Positions 13,164-24,269 of a stretch of 64,000 bases of DNA are shown here, one piece after another. The DNA comes from Klebsormidium nitens. Lineage: Eukaryota; Streptophyta; Klebsormidiophyceae; Klebsormidiales; Klebsormidiaceae. Made by a program: the position numbers and the translations under genes. Each line of letters begins with the position of its first letter. Position 1 is the stretch's first letter. The stretch covers positions 124,256-188,255 of the forward strand of contig DF237059.1 of NCBI GenBank assembly GCA_000708835.1, in the 5' to 3' direction. The notes beneath the pieces are model-generated. The model saw nothing but the letters and a program-made list of their open reading frames with translations, was not told the origin of the DNA and made no database searches.

Positions 13164-14008
13164 CTCTACGTTTAGACAAGCTCAGCTTCTACAATCTCCT
13201 GATCAGTCAAGGCTACCACATCTTTGCTTAAACTGCCACAGCTGGCGAGTACACTTTCTACCTTCAGAAAAGTTCTCAAGTGACAAGGCCAGAAATAAAG
13301 TGCAAGGGTATGCATGCTACCTGTACAGCCCTATCAGCAATAGCGATGGCATGTAAACCTCATGTTGATCCATTGATCTCGTGTCAATAAACTGTGCGCA
13401 CGCAAGTATCTTAATCTGTGACAATAGCGGCCCCAAAGCTCGGCCTGGCTTGGACCTCGCAATGAAAGCTCTACTAAGCACCTTAGGGCGCCCAAAGCAT
13501 TAGAATTAGTATCAACTGTATGCTACGTGCGACGCAGAAAATAATTACAAGCGCTTGAAGAGTTGCGCCCCGCCACCGCCCTTGCCAGCTCTGCAGGTGG
13601 CAGCTGTCTGCGCGTCGTTGCATGTGCCCGCAGCTGTCCTTGTGTTAGAATCGCTCTGCTGAATGGCCTTCTTGAAGATGAGAGTTCATGAATCATGTAC
13701 AATCGAATTTCGAAAAGCGAGCCAATTTTGATCTCTGTTGATCAATTCTGGATAAATGATAAACGTTTTCCCAAGAGCATTCTGCGCGCGCAGTCTGGCC
13801 CAACCAATCAGCGGCCGTTCATTTTGGGTTATCGGACGGGTTCCTAAGAGGTCAGCGTAACCAGACGGAAACCCATAGGCTCTGGATAAAACGGCTGCTG
13901 CCACAAATTGTGTGTCCAAGTCTTCTTGTCGTTGAGCACAAGTTCCGCAGCTAGAGCCTCAGGAGGGTCTCGCTTCGCTTGGCGGAGGGAGCGTTCAGCA
14001 TATCGCAC
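13164..14008. other. Divergent intergenic region
   Basis: About 850 bp between the CIB-like gene start (-) and the small orphan gene (+). The minus frame at 13686-13919 has no recognisable motif. No other feature seen. Confidence 0.4.
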
Positions 14009-14581
14009 ATGGCGCTGCTGCCTTGGAAGAAGTGGATAGGCATTGACAGCATCGTGGACATAAGTCAGGAGGATGATGACGAAAGGCGCAGGCCGTTCGC
14101 TTCCGCTTCTTTCTCTGCAGACGGCACTCCGCGCGTCGTCGATGAAGAGGCGCTAGCGGCAGCAAGAGCTGCAAACGAGGGTTACGCTGTTCCTGTGCAT
14201 GTATTGGCGAGCCGCGCACACCCTAAAAGGCAGCCGGTGGTGGTTATCAGCAGCTACCTAAAGCCGTCAGAGCGGCTGATAGAAGCGAGGACAGGAAAGA
14301 GAAAGCCCAGAAAAGGCTCGATGACGTCAGCATTGCCTGCTGTGGCTGCGGTGGGGCTGGCAGGGTTTGCTGGCAGGAAGTTGCTGAAGAAGCTGAGGGC
14401 AAACAGGGAAGAGCCGCTATGGGCGTTGAGAGGTCTAGAACAAAAGGTGCCCGCCACTGCCCCTGTTGAAGAAGCTTGCATCCAATGTCTTTCAGAGAGC
14501 AGAGGGGTTAGTATAATGTTTCACCGTTACCAAGATGGGGTCACCATTCACAATCTTGCGACGGGAGTAGATGCGTACTAG
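14009..14581 (+). CDS. Small uncharacterised protein, single exon
   Basis: An uninterrupted 190-aa frame with an ATG start (MALLPWKKWIGIDSI). I do not recognise the family. The middle has a basic stretch (TGKRKPRKGS) followed by a small-residue hydrophobic segment, ALPAVAAVGLAGFAGRK, that could be a short membrane-inserting or organelle-targeted helix, then a basic amphipathic KLLKKLRANREE. The C-terminus contains a CIQC pair and ends VDAY. Frame length and composition favour a real gene, but homology was not checked. It could also be the last exon of a longer gene, since an in-frame open stretch extends slightly 5' to the ATG. Confidence 0.5.
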   Translation: MALLPWKKWIGIDSIVDISQEDDDERRRPFASASFSADGTPRVVDEEALAAARAANEGYAVPVHVLASRAHPKRQPVVVISSYLKPSERLIEARTGKRKPRKGSMTSALPAVAAVGLAGFAGRKLLKKLRANREEPLWALRGLEQKVPATAPVEEACIQCLSESRGVSIMFHRYQDGVTIHNLATGVDAY

Positions 14582-14900
14582 TCGACACCCTGACTTGGTC
14601 GTACACTTTGTCATTTTTTTCGAATGTCTAGAGTTGTCAGGACCGTGGTTGTCTGTGCTCTACATGCTCGGATCCTTCTCATTGGGTCCGAATGGTGGAT
14701 TGAAGGTATTCTAAATAATTGTGGTCAATCTTTGAGGCACCTGTGGACTATTCTTGGGGTATGCCTGGCCGTGGTCGCATCACATCATAGTAACGCTGTG
14801 GCCTTCTAGGCTTCAGTAATGTCTTTGTCTCTGGAAATTGTTTATCAGGTGACAGCTTGTCACTTTGCCGAGAAGGTCTTTGAAAGCAATCTGGAATCTA

Positions 14901-14908
14901 TATATAAG
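14901..14908 (+). promoter_or_regulatory. TATA-like box upstream of F-box/LRR gene
   Basis: The sequence TATATAAG lies about 320 nt before the first ATG of the F-box/LRR gene. Position and form suit a core promoter with a 5' leader of about 290 nt, but no transcript evidence is available. Confidence 0.3.
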
Positions 14909-15134
14909 CCCACCCTGCTTTCCAAGAAGCCCTCTTGAATGATTTCACCCATGAAGTTCTGTTTTCGCTCTGATGGAACCTAGCCTTTTTTGGGTTCCGA
15001 ACACCTGCCCCTCCTGACATAGGAGCTTCTTCTTTTGGCACCCCTTTCCAAATGCCTACCTCACCTTCAAGCAATCCCTTCTTTCCGGTCCCCTTGGTAG
15101 AAGAAATTGTTTTTTTTTGGCACTCCTTCATATC

Positions 15135-15205
15135 ATGGGGACTCCAACCTCCTACAACTCCTGGCGAAGAACATTCTTCTCCTCTGTCATCACTTCACAG
15201 TGCCC
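15135..15205 (+). repeat. Degraded in-frame copy of the F-box gene beginning
   Basis: The words GDSNLLQLLAKNILL (conceptual reading) echo GDSNLLRLLPEEVLL of the real F-box exactly 129 nt (43 codons) downstream. At DNA level both begin with a shared ATGGGGACTCCAACCTCCT block at 15135 and 15264. The upstream copy is in the same frame but precedes the first in-frame ATG, so it sits in the 5' leader. Confidence 0.65.
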
Positions 15206-15226
15206 ATCTCTCCTCCAAGTAACTCA

Positions 15227-18200
15227 ATGTCTCAATCCTCTTGGCAACAGAATCTTGAGTCGTATGGGGACTCCAACCTCCTTCGCCTCCTGCCCGAAGA
15301 AGTCCTCCTGTCCGTCACCAGCCGCCTCGGCATCGCCGACCGCCTCCGCCTTGCCAGCACCTGCCGCAAGCTGTACCACATCAGCACGCTCCCGTCCGCA
15401 TGGGCGTCCGTCGACCTGTCCGGAAGCGGCCCCGCCGTCGCCCGGATCTCGGACAAAGAGCTCTGGCGTCTAGTCAGGCGGTGCTGCGGAGGCGACGACG
15501 TCAGCAGGGGCGGTGCTGATGTCGGCCGGGAGAGAGATGACGTCGGCAGGGAGCCACCGCCCTTGAAGGGGCGCATCTGGCGTGATGAGGTGCTGAGGGA
15601 AGAGACGGTTGTTGCTCCACCGGGGAATGCAACCGGGGGGGCTGCGCAAGCAGGGGCCGGGCCCCCCGGGGGGATCATCCTGGCGTCGGTTAACCAGCTA
15701 CGAACCCAACAGGGTCAGGAGCAAGCCCCAACGGTTTCAGCTGCCCCCCCCACGGGTGCGGTGGTCGATTCTACGTGGGGTTATGCGGGGGGAGTGGAAG
15801 AGAACAAGTCCCCGCTTGGAAGAGGGGACCCGCTTTCGATGTCAATTCCTCTTCGGTATTTGGACATCTCAGGTTGCAGTCAGATCTCGCGGGAGTGCCT
15901 AACGTCAATCATCGCGCATTCTGCGAGCAGTTTGCGGCAGGTTCGGGCGTCGGGGGCGTGTTTTCTGGACCGGAGGGGCGTGGATTTGATTGTGCAGTAT
16001 GGGATCCAAGCGGAGGTGGATGTGGAACTGACGGCGCCGAACAAGGTGGAGTGGCGCATGCTGCTGATGAACCTGAGGGGAGAACGGGACCAGGGCCTTA
16101 TCATTAAGCGGCTCCTACTGAAAGGTTCGATTTGTTTCTCGCCCTTGCGACCTCCTTTCCGACCATACTCCGTCTGTCTCGTGTGCGGACCGTTTTCTGA
16201 CCCTCCTGTTGCTTTTCTGGAAACGCCCGGTGGCACACTGTGTTCTTGGGCGGCAGGTCCTTTTCAGGTGTCTGTCTTTCTCCAACATGCGCCTCGCAGA
16301 ACTCGCTTGCCCGGACTACACCCAATTGCAATCGGCCTTTGCTTCCGTCTTTTTCGCACCTGCTTTTTCTGCCACTCCACCCTCGTCGTCCTCCCCGCAG
16401 ACGCTCTCTGGCGCGCATTGACTCTCGCACCGCCAAGGTCTTTTTCAAGTGTCCGTTTTTCGCACCATACACCTCGCGAAGCATTGCACCTCGACGGGAG
16501 TTGATTAGCGTCAGCCTTTTTTGCGGCTCTTCTGTGCCTCACTTTCTCATACCGCACCATCCTTCAGTTCGTTGCAGATGCTCCGCTGGCTCTCATCGAC
16601 TCCCGGTCCGGGCAAAGCCTTTTCAAACGTCCTTTTCGCCACCATGCGCATCGCCGGAACGCGCGGTAGCACTCCCCATCTCGTGCCTCTCTCTTCTCAC
16701 ACCCCACCCTCACTACCCCTTTGCAGATGCTCCGCTGGCTCGCATTGACTCCCGCGCCGGCAAAGTCCTCTTCCAGATGTCCATTTTGCACAACATGCGC
16801 CTCACCGAACTCCACCTCGACCATTGCGTTCTGCGCCCGTCGGACGCGGTCACTGTGCTGGAAGCGGTTCAGCACAACGTGGGCTTGCACACCCTACGCA
16901 TTAGCAGTGAGTTTTCTTCTCGTCTTTCATCGCCTGGTGCTTGTTTGACCGAGCTTTCGGCTTGTTTCCTTGGTCTGAACTCCGAGGGAAAGATTCAGTC
17001 GCGTTGGTTAGCGGCAGTCAGCTGACGGAGGTCACCTTGCTTTGCTGAGAAGCGTTGACTCGCTCGACTTCTCGAACGACGGTAGGGGGCAGTCGAAAGG
17101 CGAAGACCCGCTGGCAGTGACATGTATATCGACGCCTAGAAGCCCAAAATTCTGGAGTGTATTTCATAGTGAGTACACTGACGTGCGAAAGGAGCAGGAC
17201 TGCGACATGCGTTAGCGGCGAGCGGGATGATTTTAATAATTGACTTTGTCAACTTTCGTTACGCATCAGCGGAGATTTTTTTGGAGGATGTCGCAGAGGA
17301 GTGCGCCCAATGTGGAAAAAGTACGACGAGATGCTCCAAACCCTGCATAATAGCAGTGGGCCTTACGTCATCTTCATAAACTCAAAAACTGGGATTCTAC
17401 TCCGAAGTTGCTCTCTTGCATTTGACGGGCTCAAAGGTGCGGAGAAAGTTGGTTCGAGAGTGCCGATAATAGCTGGACCAAAGGAAACCGTTTGGATGAC
17501 AACAAAAACTTGTTCCTGTGGCGCGCAGAAGCCCCGGAGGGCATCTTCGAACACGTACAGCCCGTGCGCGCCGCCTTGACGGCGATGTTGCAGGACAATT
17601 TCACCCTGCGGAGCTTGATCATTGAAGGTGAACTCCTTTCTTCCTACTGATTTCAGCAGGCAGCAATCTCCAAAACGTTTGAGGTAGTCAGCGGTGGGAA
17701 GAGGACTGTGTGCTGCGTGAGGCGTGGCGCTGCGTAAGTTGTGGCCTCTGTTCCGTTTTGCTAAGTCCCTTGCTGCAGCTGAAGCTTTTTGAGAAATTCT
17801 AAAGGGCTTCGGTGCATCATTGCCAGATCAGAAGCTTGTGTCCCGAAGCAGGAGTCGTTTTATAATCAAAATTGCCTTCATCGCCGATTCCATTCGAGCG
17901 GCTGGTATGTGACTTGACCCTGAAAGTTACTTGGAAGATACTTGAAAGCACCGACATATTTGTGCGTTCTATCAATAAAGTGTTTGACATGACATGGGAT
18001 CCGTACTTTATGTTCGGAGGTTGATGCCACGGTGTTGCTTGCAGATACTCGAGTAGACGAAGACTGCGTTGACGGAATCGTTCTTGGCGCCAGTGCCAAT
18101 GGCGCGCTGACGAGCTTGGGGCTCAGTAGTAAGTTTGCGTCCCTTTGGTGCATTTCTTTTTGCGTTCTGCTGCGATTGGACGCTTTTGCTTGAGCCGAAT

Positions 18201-20631
18201 GTTCAAATGCGCCCAGCTTTTGGATCTGGTTGAGCATTCGAGCTTGAAGGCTGGAAACTTTTGGAAGAATAATGAGCGGTGCAGGTGAGCTAACGTCTTT
18301 AACTCGCTTGGACAGCGTTTTCCCCGAGCGCTTGCTTCAATTGACCAAAAGACAACCTGGTTTGAGGACCAAGCGGTCATTGATTCCATTGATTTGAACG
18401 CGGACCAAGCACCGTACAAGCGATCTGATTTGCCGATGGCAAACAGACCAGTATCCTCTCAAATGTGTACTTATCTTGGGATTCTTTGCAAGTTTGACTG
18501 CGTTTGCGCGGGGATACTGTGCGCGTGCCTTTCCTTCACCGAAAATCCTTCTCTAATGTCCCTGCATCTTGTTCGACGCAGGAATAAAAGTCGCTGCCTT
18601 TGAGAAGGTGTACGCATCGTTGGGTCCAGGGAACGAACTTGGTTCGTTGAAAGAGCTGCGGCTGACAGGTAGGTCGTTCGTCTTTCGGGTTTCCGCTTTG
18701 CTTTTCTTTTGTCAGACAGAACCTGAGGATTCCAGCCCACTTTCAAAGGTGTTTGCTCTTCCAGGCCAAACTGCTCTGACGTCTTGTCCTCACACTTTGC
18801 CAGCTTTGCTATCCTACATCAGCCGAGGCCTTCTCATCGAATGCTCTTCCAGTACCACCCCATTCTAGCACATGCCTCTTGAGGCCTTTCCGCCTTTGGC
18901 ATCGTGGTTGACGGACGAGGCGTTCCACCGCCGTATCCGCAGGGGGTTTCAATCCAAGAGCGAGTCCTCAACCAACAAGTCACTGTCTGCTGTTGTCCGG
19001 AAGTGGACTCGGGCGGATGGCTGAGCGAGTTGCTGGCAAATCGAGTGGCGTGCCAAAGCACCCCTTCTCAGATCAAGTCCTGTGAGATTGTCTGAATGAT
19101 CTTGCCGCCGATTTTCGGATGCAGGCAGCAAGCTCCCCTGCCGGACTCTGTTGCAGCACACGCCGCTCTTCCAAAACTCCAGTCGAGGGATCCGACACTT
19201 AGAACTAGACGGTAAGAGCTTTGTCGCCGAGGTCCGTTCTTCTTCTTTTCTGCTTGAACGATTCTAACCTTTGTTTGCTCCGAAGGTAGACAGCTCAGAG
19301 CGCCCAGAAGTGGTTTACAGCAAAGCGACACAATGTGGTTACTGTACCCCGCTGATATTGTAGGCTCGCCGACACCGCTCTGAACTCGCCGGTGCTAAAT
19401 TCAGAGGTTCAGATCCTCGCAATTCGAGTCAAGCAAGTGCTCCACTCTTCAGGATAACAGCGGGACCTTGAACTGAAAGCACTAGAAGCACCTCTAGGGC
19501 ACAAGGGTAAAGTCAGGGCGCAAGTCGCTTCCCTTCGCCGTGTGCGATTTTACTGTCCTACTCAAGTTCCTTGACCTCGTGAATTGCAGTGAACACCTCC
19601 TGTAACGGTCAGTGCGTCGCTGCCCTGAGCAAGTTGCTCGACCGCAACGGGAAGCTGCACCACCTTCGGCTAACAGGTGACCACCATGTTCCAAGTTTGA
19701 TTCGACGAAGTTGATGTATTCGTGTAGGTCGCCGAAGAGCCTGACTGGCAGAAGACAATCTCGCCTCTGGGGGCAGCTTTTGCTGCTCTTGCTAGTCAAC
19801 AGCTGTATCGATTGAAAGATCTTCTGCTTTGAAACCGCTCGCTGAGCCTGCGATTCTTGTACAAGTCAAAGCACGACCTCTAGTGATATCAGCAATTTCA
19901 CTTTGGATATATCGATGTGCATCGTCTGTTGCACTTATCCACCAAGCTTTTCAAGAATCGGGTTCCAAACGATTCTTTGAAACAGTCTGCAACTCATAGC
20001 TGCCGACGCCGAGGTGGCCGTTCACGAAACAAGTCTCGTCTACATCCAACTGACAAAGCTGCTCTCCTTCAATGCAGTACACTATGAGGAGATGACCCGC
20101 GGCTCGGCGGCTGCGCTGATGCGGCTCATGAAACGGCACGGCCAGCGGGTCGCCGTTCAAACGCCGGCGGCCCAGGGGTACAAACCGGTGGGCATCCGGG
20201 ACCTGCAGTTGGCGACCCTGGACAGGGTGTACAAAGACAGTGAGTCGCCGTTTTCCGCAATCTGCCCAATGCTCGAATGATTATCATGCGAAGATAGTCC
20301 TCAAGTAGCTGAGACAAGGGATCTGTGACCAAATCCTCTGAACAATCGAAACGATGTCAAGCACCGGTTTGGGCATAATTCGTAGTCTATTATACGGCCT
20401 TTGAGCCGTCGAGACTGCAGAAAGTTGCCACGTTAAGCTGCAGCGGGATTGCGTGCAACTCGAAGTGCTGACCAGCGAAGGTAGAAGTGGCATCACTCGT
20501 TTCTGTTCCTCCCCGCATGTTCGTTGAGCAGTCGCTTATGAGGCGCTCTGTTTTCCCCTGCAGGTCGACCACGCCTCCTGTTCGCACTCTTCGCGCTTGC
20601 CTGTGCAAAGCTGACCTTTGCGGCAGCCTAG
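15227..20631 (+). CDS. F-box / leucine-rich repeat protein
   Basis: Exon 1 (15227-16124) carries an F-box at about residues 13-55 (LLRLLPEEVLLSVTSRLGIADRLRLASTCRKL, read in parts), a disordered Gly/Pro/Glu stretch, and the first LRRs (RYLDISGCSQIS). Further LRR exons read in phase 1 at both ends: 16727-16906 (RLTELHLDHC), 18045-18128, 18582-18668, 19125-19211, 19590-19676 and 20000-20239, with a tentative terminal exon 20564-20631. Exons at 17022-17081, 17484-17627 and 18920-19081 also fit phase but are less certain. Three of the LRR exons are exactly 87 nt, or 29 residues, the period of ribonuclease-inhibitor-type LRRs. F-box/LRR proteins recruit substrates to SCF ubiquitin ligases; the substrate cannot be inferred. 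The large first introns contain decayed exon copies. Confidence 0.7.
16203..16690 (+). repeat. Three decayed tandem copies of an LRR exon inside intron 1
   Basis: Segments around 16205-16315, 16391-16500 and 16571-16690 align with the real LRR exon at 16721-16840. Shared cores such as GGCAAAGTCCTCTTCCAGATG and AACATGCGCCTC recur at spacings of roughly 181, 174 and 151 nt. The last decayed copy keeps a perfect acceptor and the first 40 nt of the exon but has lost 2 nt, which breaks its frame. Confidence 0.8.
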
Positions 20632-22223
20632 ACTGATAGAGATCCGCGAGGCTGGGCGATTGCAATTTAGATTGTCAGGGGACAGACATCCGCACGTTTA
20701 CGCAATCATCATGAAGTTCGCCCATCATGGTCTATAACGCACGGTCCGGAAAGGCTTTGCTTTTGCACACAACAAATGCATCGCCTTGGCATGCGTGTAA
20801 TTCTAGCATGGTAAGTTCGGCCAGTAATTCAAGCTGACGCAACATGTTTATACTGGATGTCCACTGAGTGAGAGGGTAAAATGATGTTCCAAATATAACG
20901 TACTCCGTTGTCGGACGTGGACGAGATAGTTATATTTATATTCGATGATTGGAGCAGTCCGCTTATACGATATCAAGCATGTTCCATTGAGCAAGTGATT
21001 GCGGACTGCTTTGCAAGTTGTCTCTTGAGCCGCGCATAACGCGTGTGCACGGTCCATCAAAGCCGATCACAAAAATTTGCAAGGCGCCCGCATTAAACAT
21101 CCGAAGTTTAGGCTTGTGTCAGATGCTCTCTGTGCAAAAAGAAGCGCGCGAGCTTCCGACCTTTTGGCGCGAGCTCAGGACTCTGCTAGCATGCCTGCCA
21201 TGCACCATCCTCAAACTTAAGCACGACGGTTGATGGCAGCCGTCAATCAAACATCTTTGACGATCTATATGCACGCCATGCTTGCCAACTCCCCTTAGAA
21301 GCGGCCTAGGTGAGGGGACCGCGTGAGTCCTGAATCTGAGTTTGCTCTCGAATTCAAAATCCCGTAGTGCTGACCAGAGGTGTCTCAATATCAAAGAGGC
21401 ACATGAGGAGCTAGCAGCCATCGCCTATAAATGGGCCTAAAATCTGCCTAAGATCAGTGACAATAGTGCGGACCGAGTTAAATGATACCTCCTTTCGAAC
21501 GAATCCTCTGCGGCCACACGGCCGGATGTTGTGACCAGGAATTCAACTTCTCACCAACTTGATTGCATGAATGCAGCTGACGCGTTAGAGCAGGAGCCCA
21601 AGGGCCGGGAGGAATGGAACGACCTGCGCAAAGGGCTGGCCGAGAAGCTAGCACTGCCGGTATCTTTCAAATTCCCATGTGATTCTTGTTGAATACTGAG
21701 AGTGATGCTTTTCTTAACATTCGCGGCCGCGACCAGTCGGTCAAGTCCAAGGCAAATGACTCGCGTTCTGCTTAAACCCGGCCAAACCCAGGCCAAACCC
21801 AGCCAAACCCCCTTGAAGCGCGGCGGCGCCAGCCCGCGCTCAAAGGGCCCACGCTGATTGAGCCGCGCTTCTAGCAAGTGGCGCTCTCCCATTGGTTCGT
21901 TCAGCTCCGACAATTCAGGGACCGCCAGCCGGCCCCTTTTCACGTGACGCGCCAGCTGTTGGCTCTCGGATCATTGACCTATCATTGACAGATGGACTCT
22001 TGCAGAGAGGAGCATTTGCTCTGCAGTATCTAGACTGTATCGACCTTGAACTTCTTGTGGATGCCACTGATGTTGATATTGTCTAAAAGTTTTTTCAAAT
22101 GCGGGAGCTTCTGCAATTCTGATCAATTCGCATTTCCTGATCAGAGAGAAACACAGTTCAGCAGCCGCGCTTCTCTTTATCAGCATCAAAGCAACTACTC
22201 CCCGCAGCTAGCAGCCTGAGGCG
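20632..22223. other. Intergenic region, no gene recognised
   Basis: About 1.6 kb. A short imperfect repeat of 'aaacccggccaaacccaggccaaacccagcc' type occurs at 21773-21812. Frames such as 21551-21943 (-) show no motif. No RNA gene seen. Confidence 0.45.
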
Positions 22224-23113
22224 ATGGCTACCACGCCAACGACGGACCCCATGGCAACCAGCACAAGCCCTCCGAAACATGGAATCAAGGTGAGACATTC
22301 TGATGAGTAACGGCTATCTCTTGAATTGTAAGGATCAGCTCATGTTGCTCCTCTTCAGATGACAACTCAGATTGTCAATTGCCTTTCGATAGCTTCACAG
22401 TGCTGATCAGGAAGTGATCAGGTCAGGTCACAAGTAATGGTCTGAAATCCTTCAGTTCATATCGAAGAGGTGAACAAAGACATTGAACCTTGGAACTGAA
22501 AAAAAAGAGTTTCATTGATGGCTTCAACATGTGATGGCAAACTGAGAATTGCGTGATCAGGCTCGCACTATGAAAGAAAATCAATCATTGGCAGCTTAAG
22601 CGGGATAGATGGATCCTATTTGAATCAGGGCTCATATGTCCGATCTAAACAGGGTTTTAAATTAGACTAATGCGTCTGTAAACACTATGGTACTCAAGGA
22701 GAGAGCTTTAGGGACTGTGAATTTACTCCTCAGCTTTGCTATGTGACCAATGCAAGAAAATTGCGTTGACAGACGTCTTCACACCTTTGCAGGAGAAGGC
22801 TAAGGCCGCTCTCCACAAGGTGACCCACCCCTTCAGCAGCAAGGATGAGAAGAAGGAGCAATCTGCTGCAGGAGTCGCGCATGATGAGCAGGCTGCAGCA
22901 GCAAAGGCCCAGGGAAATACTGGAGAGTCCAAGACCAAGCAAGTTGTGAACAAGATGGCGCACCCTCTCCAGAGCAACAAGGACGAGAAGAAGTCTCCCC
23001 TGGGAGCAGAAACGAGAACCACTACATCCCCTCAGGTCAGCAGGGGATATCAGAAGCCCGCTGGCACTGAGAATCTCCTTGCAGTGCCTTGGTGGGAGCA
23101 GTCAAGCTTATAG
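22224..23113 (+). CDS. Hydrophilic LEA/hydrophilin-like protein
   Basis: Two exons, 22224-22289 and 22793-23113, giving 128 aa. The protein is very hydrophilic, rich in Lys, Glu, Ala and Gln, with two related blocks, KVTHPFSSKDEKKEQ and KMAHPLQSNKDEKKS, separated by an Ala/Gln-rich linker. Composition and the KxxHP...KDEKK repeat suggest a disordered stress protein of LEA or hydrophilin type, but no signature of a named LEA group is certain. A donor-like GTCAG lies at 23036; if it is used, the C-terminal 26 residues would differ. Confidence 0.6.
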
Positions 23114-23149
23114 GAATTTCGTTGTTCCAAACTTGCATGACTTTCAAAG

Positions 23150-24269
23150 ATGCCTCCAGGTTATAATGTGAGTCACCAATCCACATTATCTCGGTGATAG
23201 TTATATGATTGTATCATTCATGATGAAGGAAAGCATGTGCAAGTCTTTGCTCGTATATTGATTACTCAGAGACTGTCTGCTTTGACTGTGGCTTTGCTTA
23301 CTTCTGGACCTTGTCGTCACCCCACAATCGTCTCTCACACGCTTTGATTCTATGCAGGTCGGCCTCCACCCTGCTTCGAATACCCTCACGAATACAATTG
23401 GTAAGACGACTGTTCCTTTCGAACGACTAAGCTTTTGAAATTGAGCAGCTTTTATTGCTTACGACGATGGCATCTTTGACGGACAGTCACTGTGGGAAGT
23501 CTTTGTTAACTTTTGATTTGCTTTCTCTTTGCTCCAAAACTGCAGTATGCGAATCTTCCAAGGCGGTCCAACGAACTTCAATCTTCGGGTTCCCCAACTC
23601 ATCTTCGTAACAGCTGAATCTACAATTGAGCCTTCTGTATGGATATACGTCCAGCTTCTGTTTCGTTCTTGACCGCAGGACGGTGAAACCACGAGTTCTG
23701 AAACCAGATTCTCTCTGCACTGAAGCAGCACTAAGCCATTTCAGAGATCTGCAAACCGCCGTTCAAAATCTCACACGCCTTTCCACTCTACTGCAGACCC
23801 GATGTACACGGCTCCCATGATGACGTCAGACCCTTCTTGCGGCATCACTGCTGGACACGGCAGCTGCCACCACAGCCACGGCCACAGTGGAGGCGCCCTC
23901 GGCGGCCTTGGCAGCGGCTCGTTCGGCGATGGAGGCAACTCTGGAGGGGGCACCGATGTGGGGGGGAACCAGGTGTCCGGAGGTGGCGACTCTGGGAGCG
24001 GACTCGTGCCCCCCACTGGAGATGACGGAGGGGGCCTCTCTTCTGGCGGCATGGATACGTCAGGCGGTGGCTCAGGCTTTGGCGGTGACTCTTCTGGCGG
24101 AGCGGGAGGTGGCTTTTCTGGGGGCGACACGTCTGGCGGTACCGGGGGTGGCTTCTCTGGGGGTGACACCTCTGGCGGGGGAGGTGGTTTCTCTGGAGGA
24201 GACACGTCCGGTGGAGGCGGCTTCTCTGGCGGCGGCGATTGTGGGGGCAGCTCAACTACCACTTGCTAG
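23150..24269 (+). CDS. Glycine-rich protein with Cys/His cluster
   Basis: Three exons, 23150-23167, 23358-23400 and 23797-24269, close in frame to 177 aa. The N-terminus reads MPPGYNVGLHPASNTLTN and leads to a compact DPSCGITAGHGSCHHSHGHS segment with two cysteines and five histidines. The remaining 110 residues are Gly/Ser/Asp repeats of the type GGxFSGGDTSGG, about four units, ending CGGSSTTTC. There is no signal peptide in this model. The His/Cys cluster could bind metal and the repeats resemble low-complexity glycine-rich proteins; function is unknown. The complementary strand encodes a fully open proline-rich frame (PPEKPPP), judged a shadow of the repeat. Confidence 0.6.

Larger units (their letters stand above)
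14582..15226. other. 5' flank of the F-box/LRR gene
   Basis: Contains a TATA-like element at 14901-14908 and, from 15135, an in-frame degraded copy of the F-box beginning (separate entry). No other gene seen. Confidence 0.4.

Noticed and set aside
16240-17025. 261-codon frame overlapping the LRR intron
   Set aside because: Arises by read-through of decayed exon copies and intron; only the part from 16727 fits the F-box/LRR splice phases.
23771-24262. Minus-strand proline-rich, extensin-like frame
   Set aside because: Exact antisense of the glycine-rich exon; the plus strand has two upstream exons in correct phase while the minus strand has no signal peptide or Tyr motifs.
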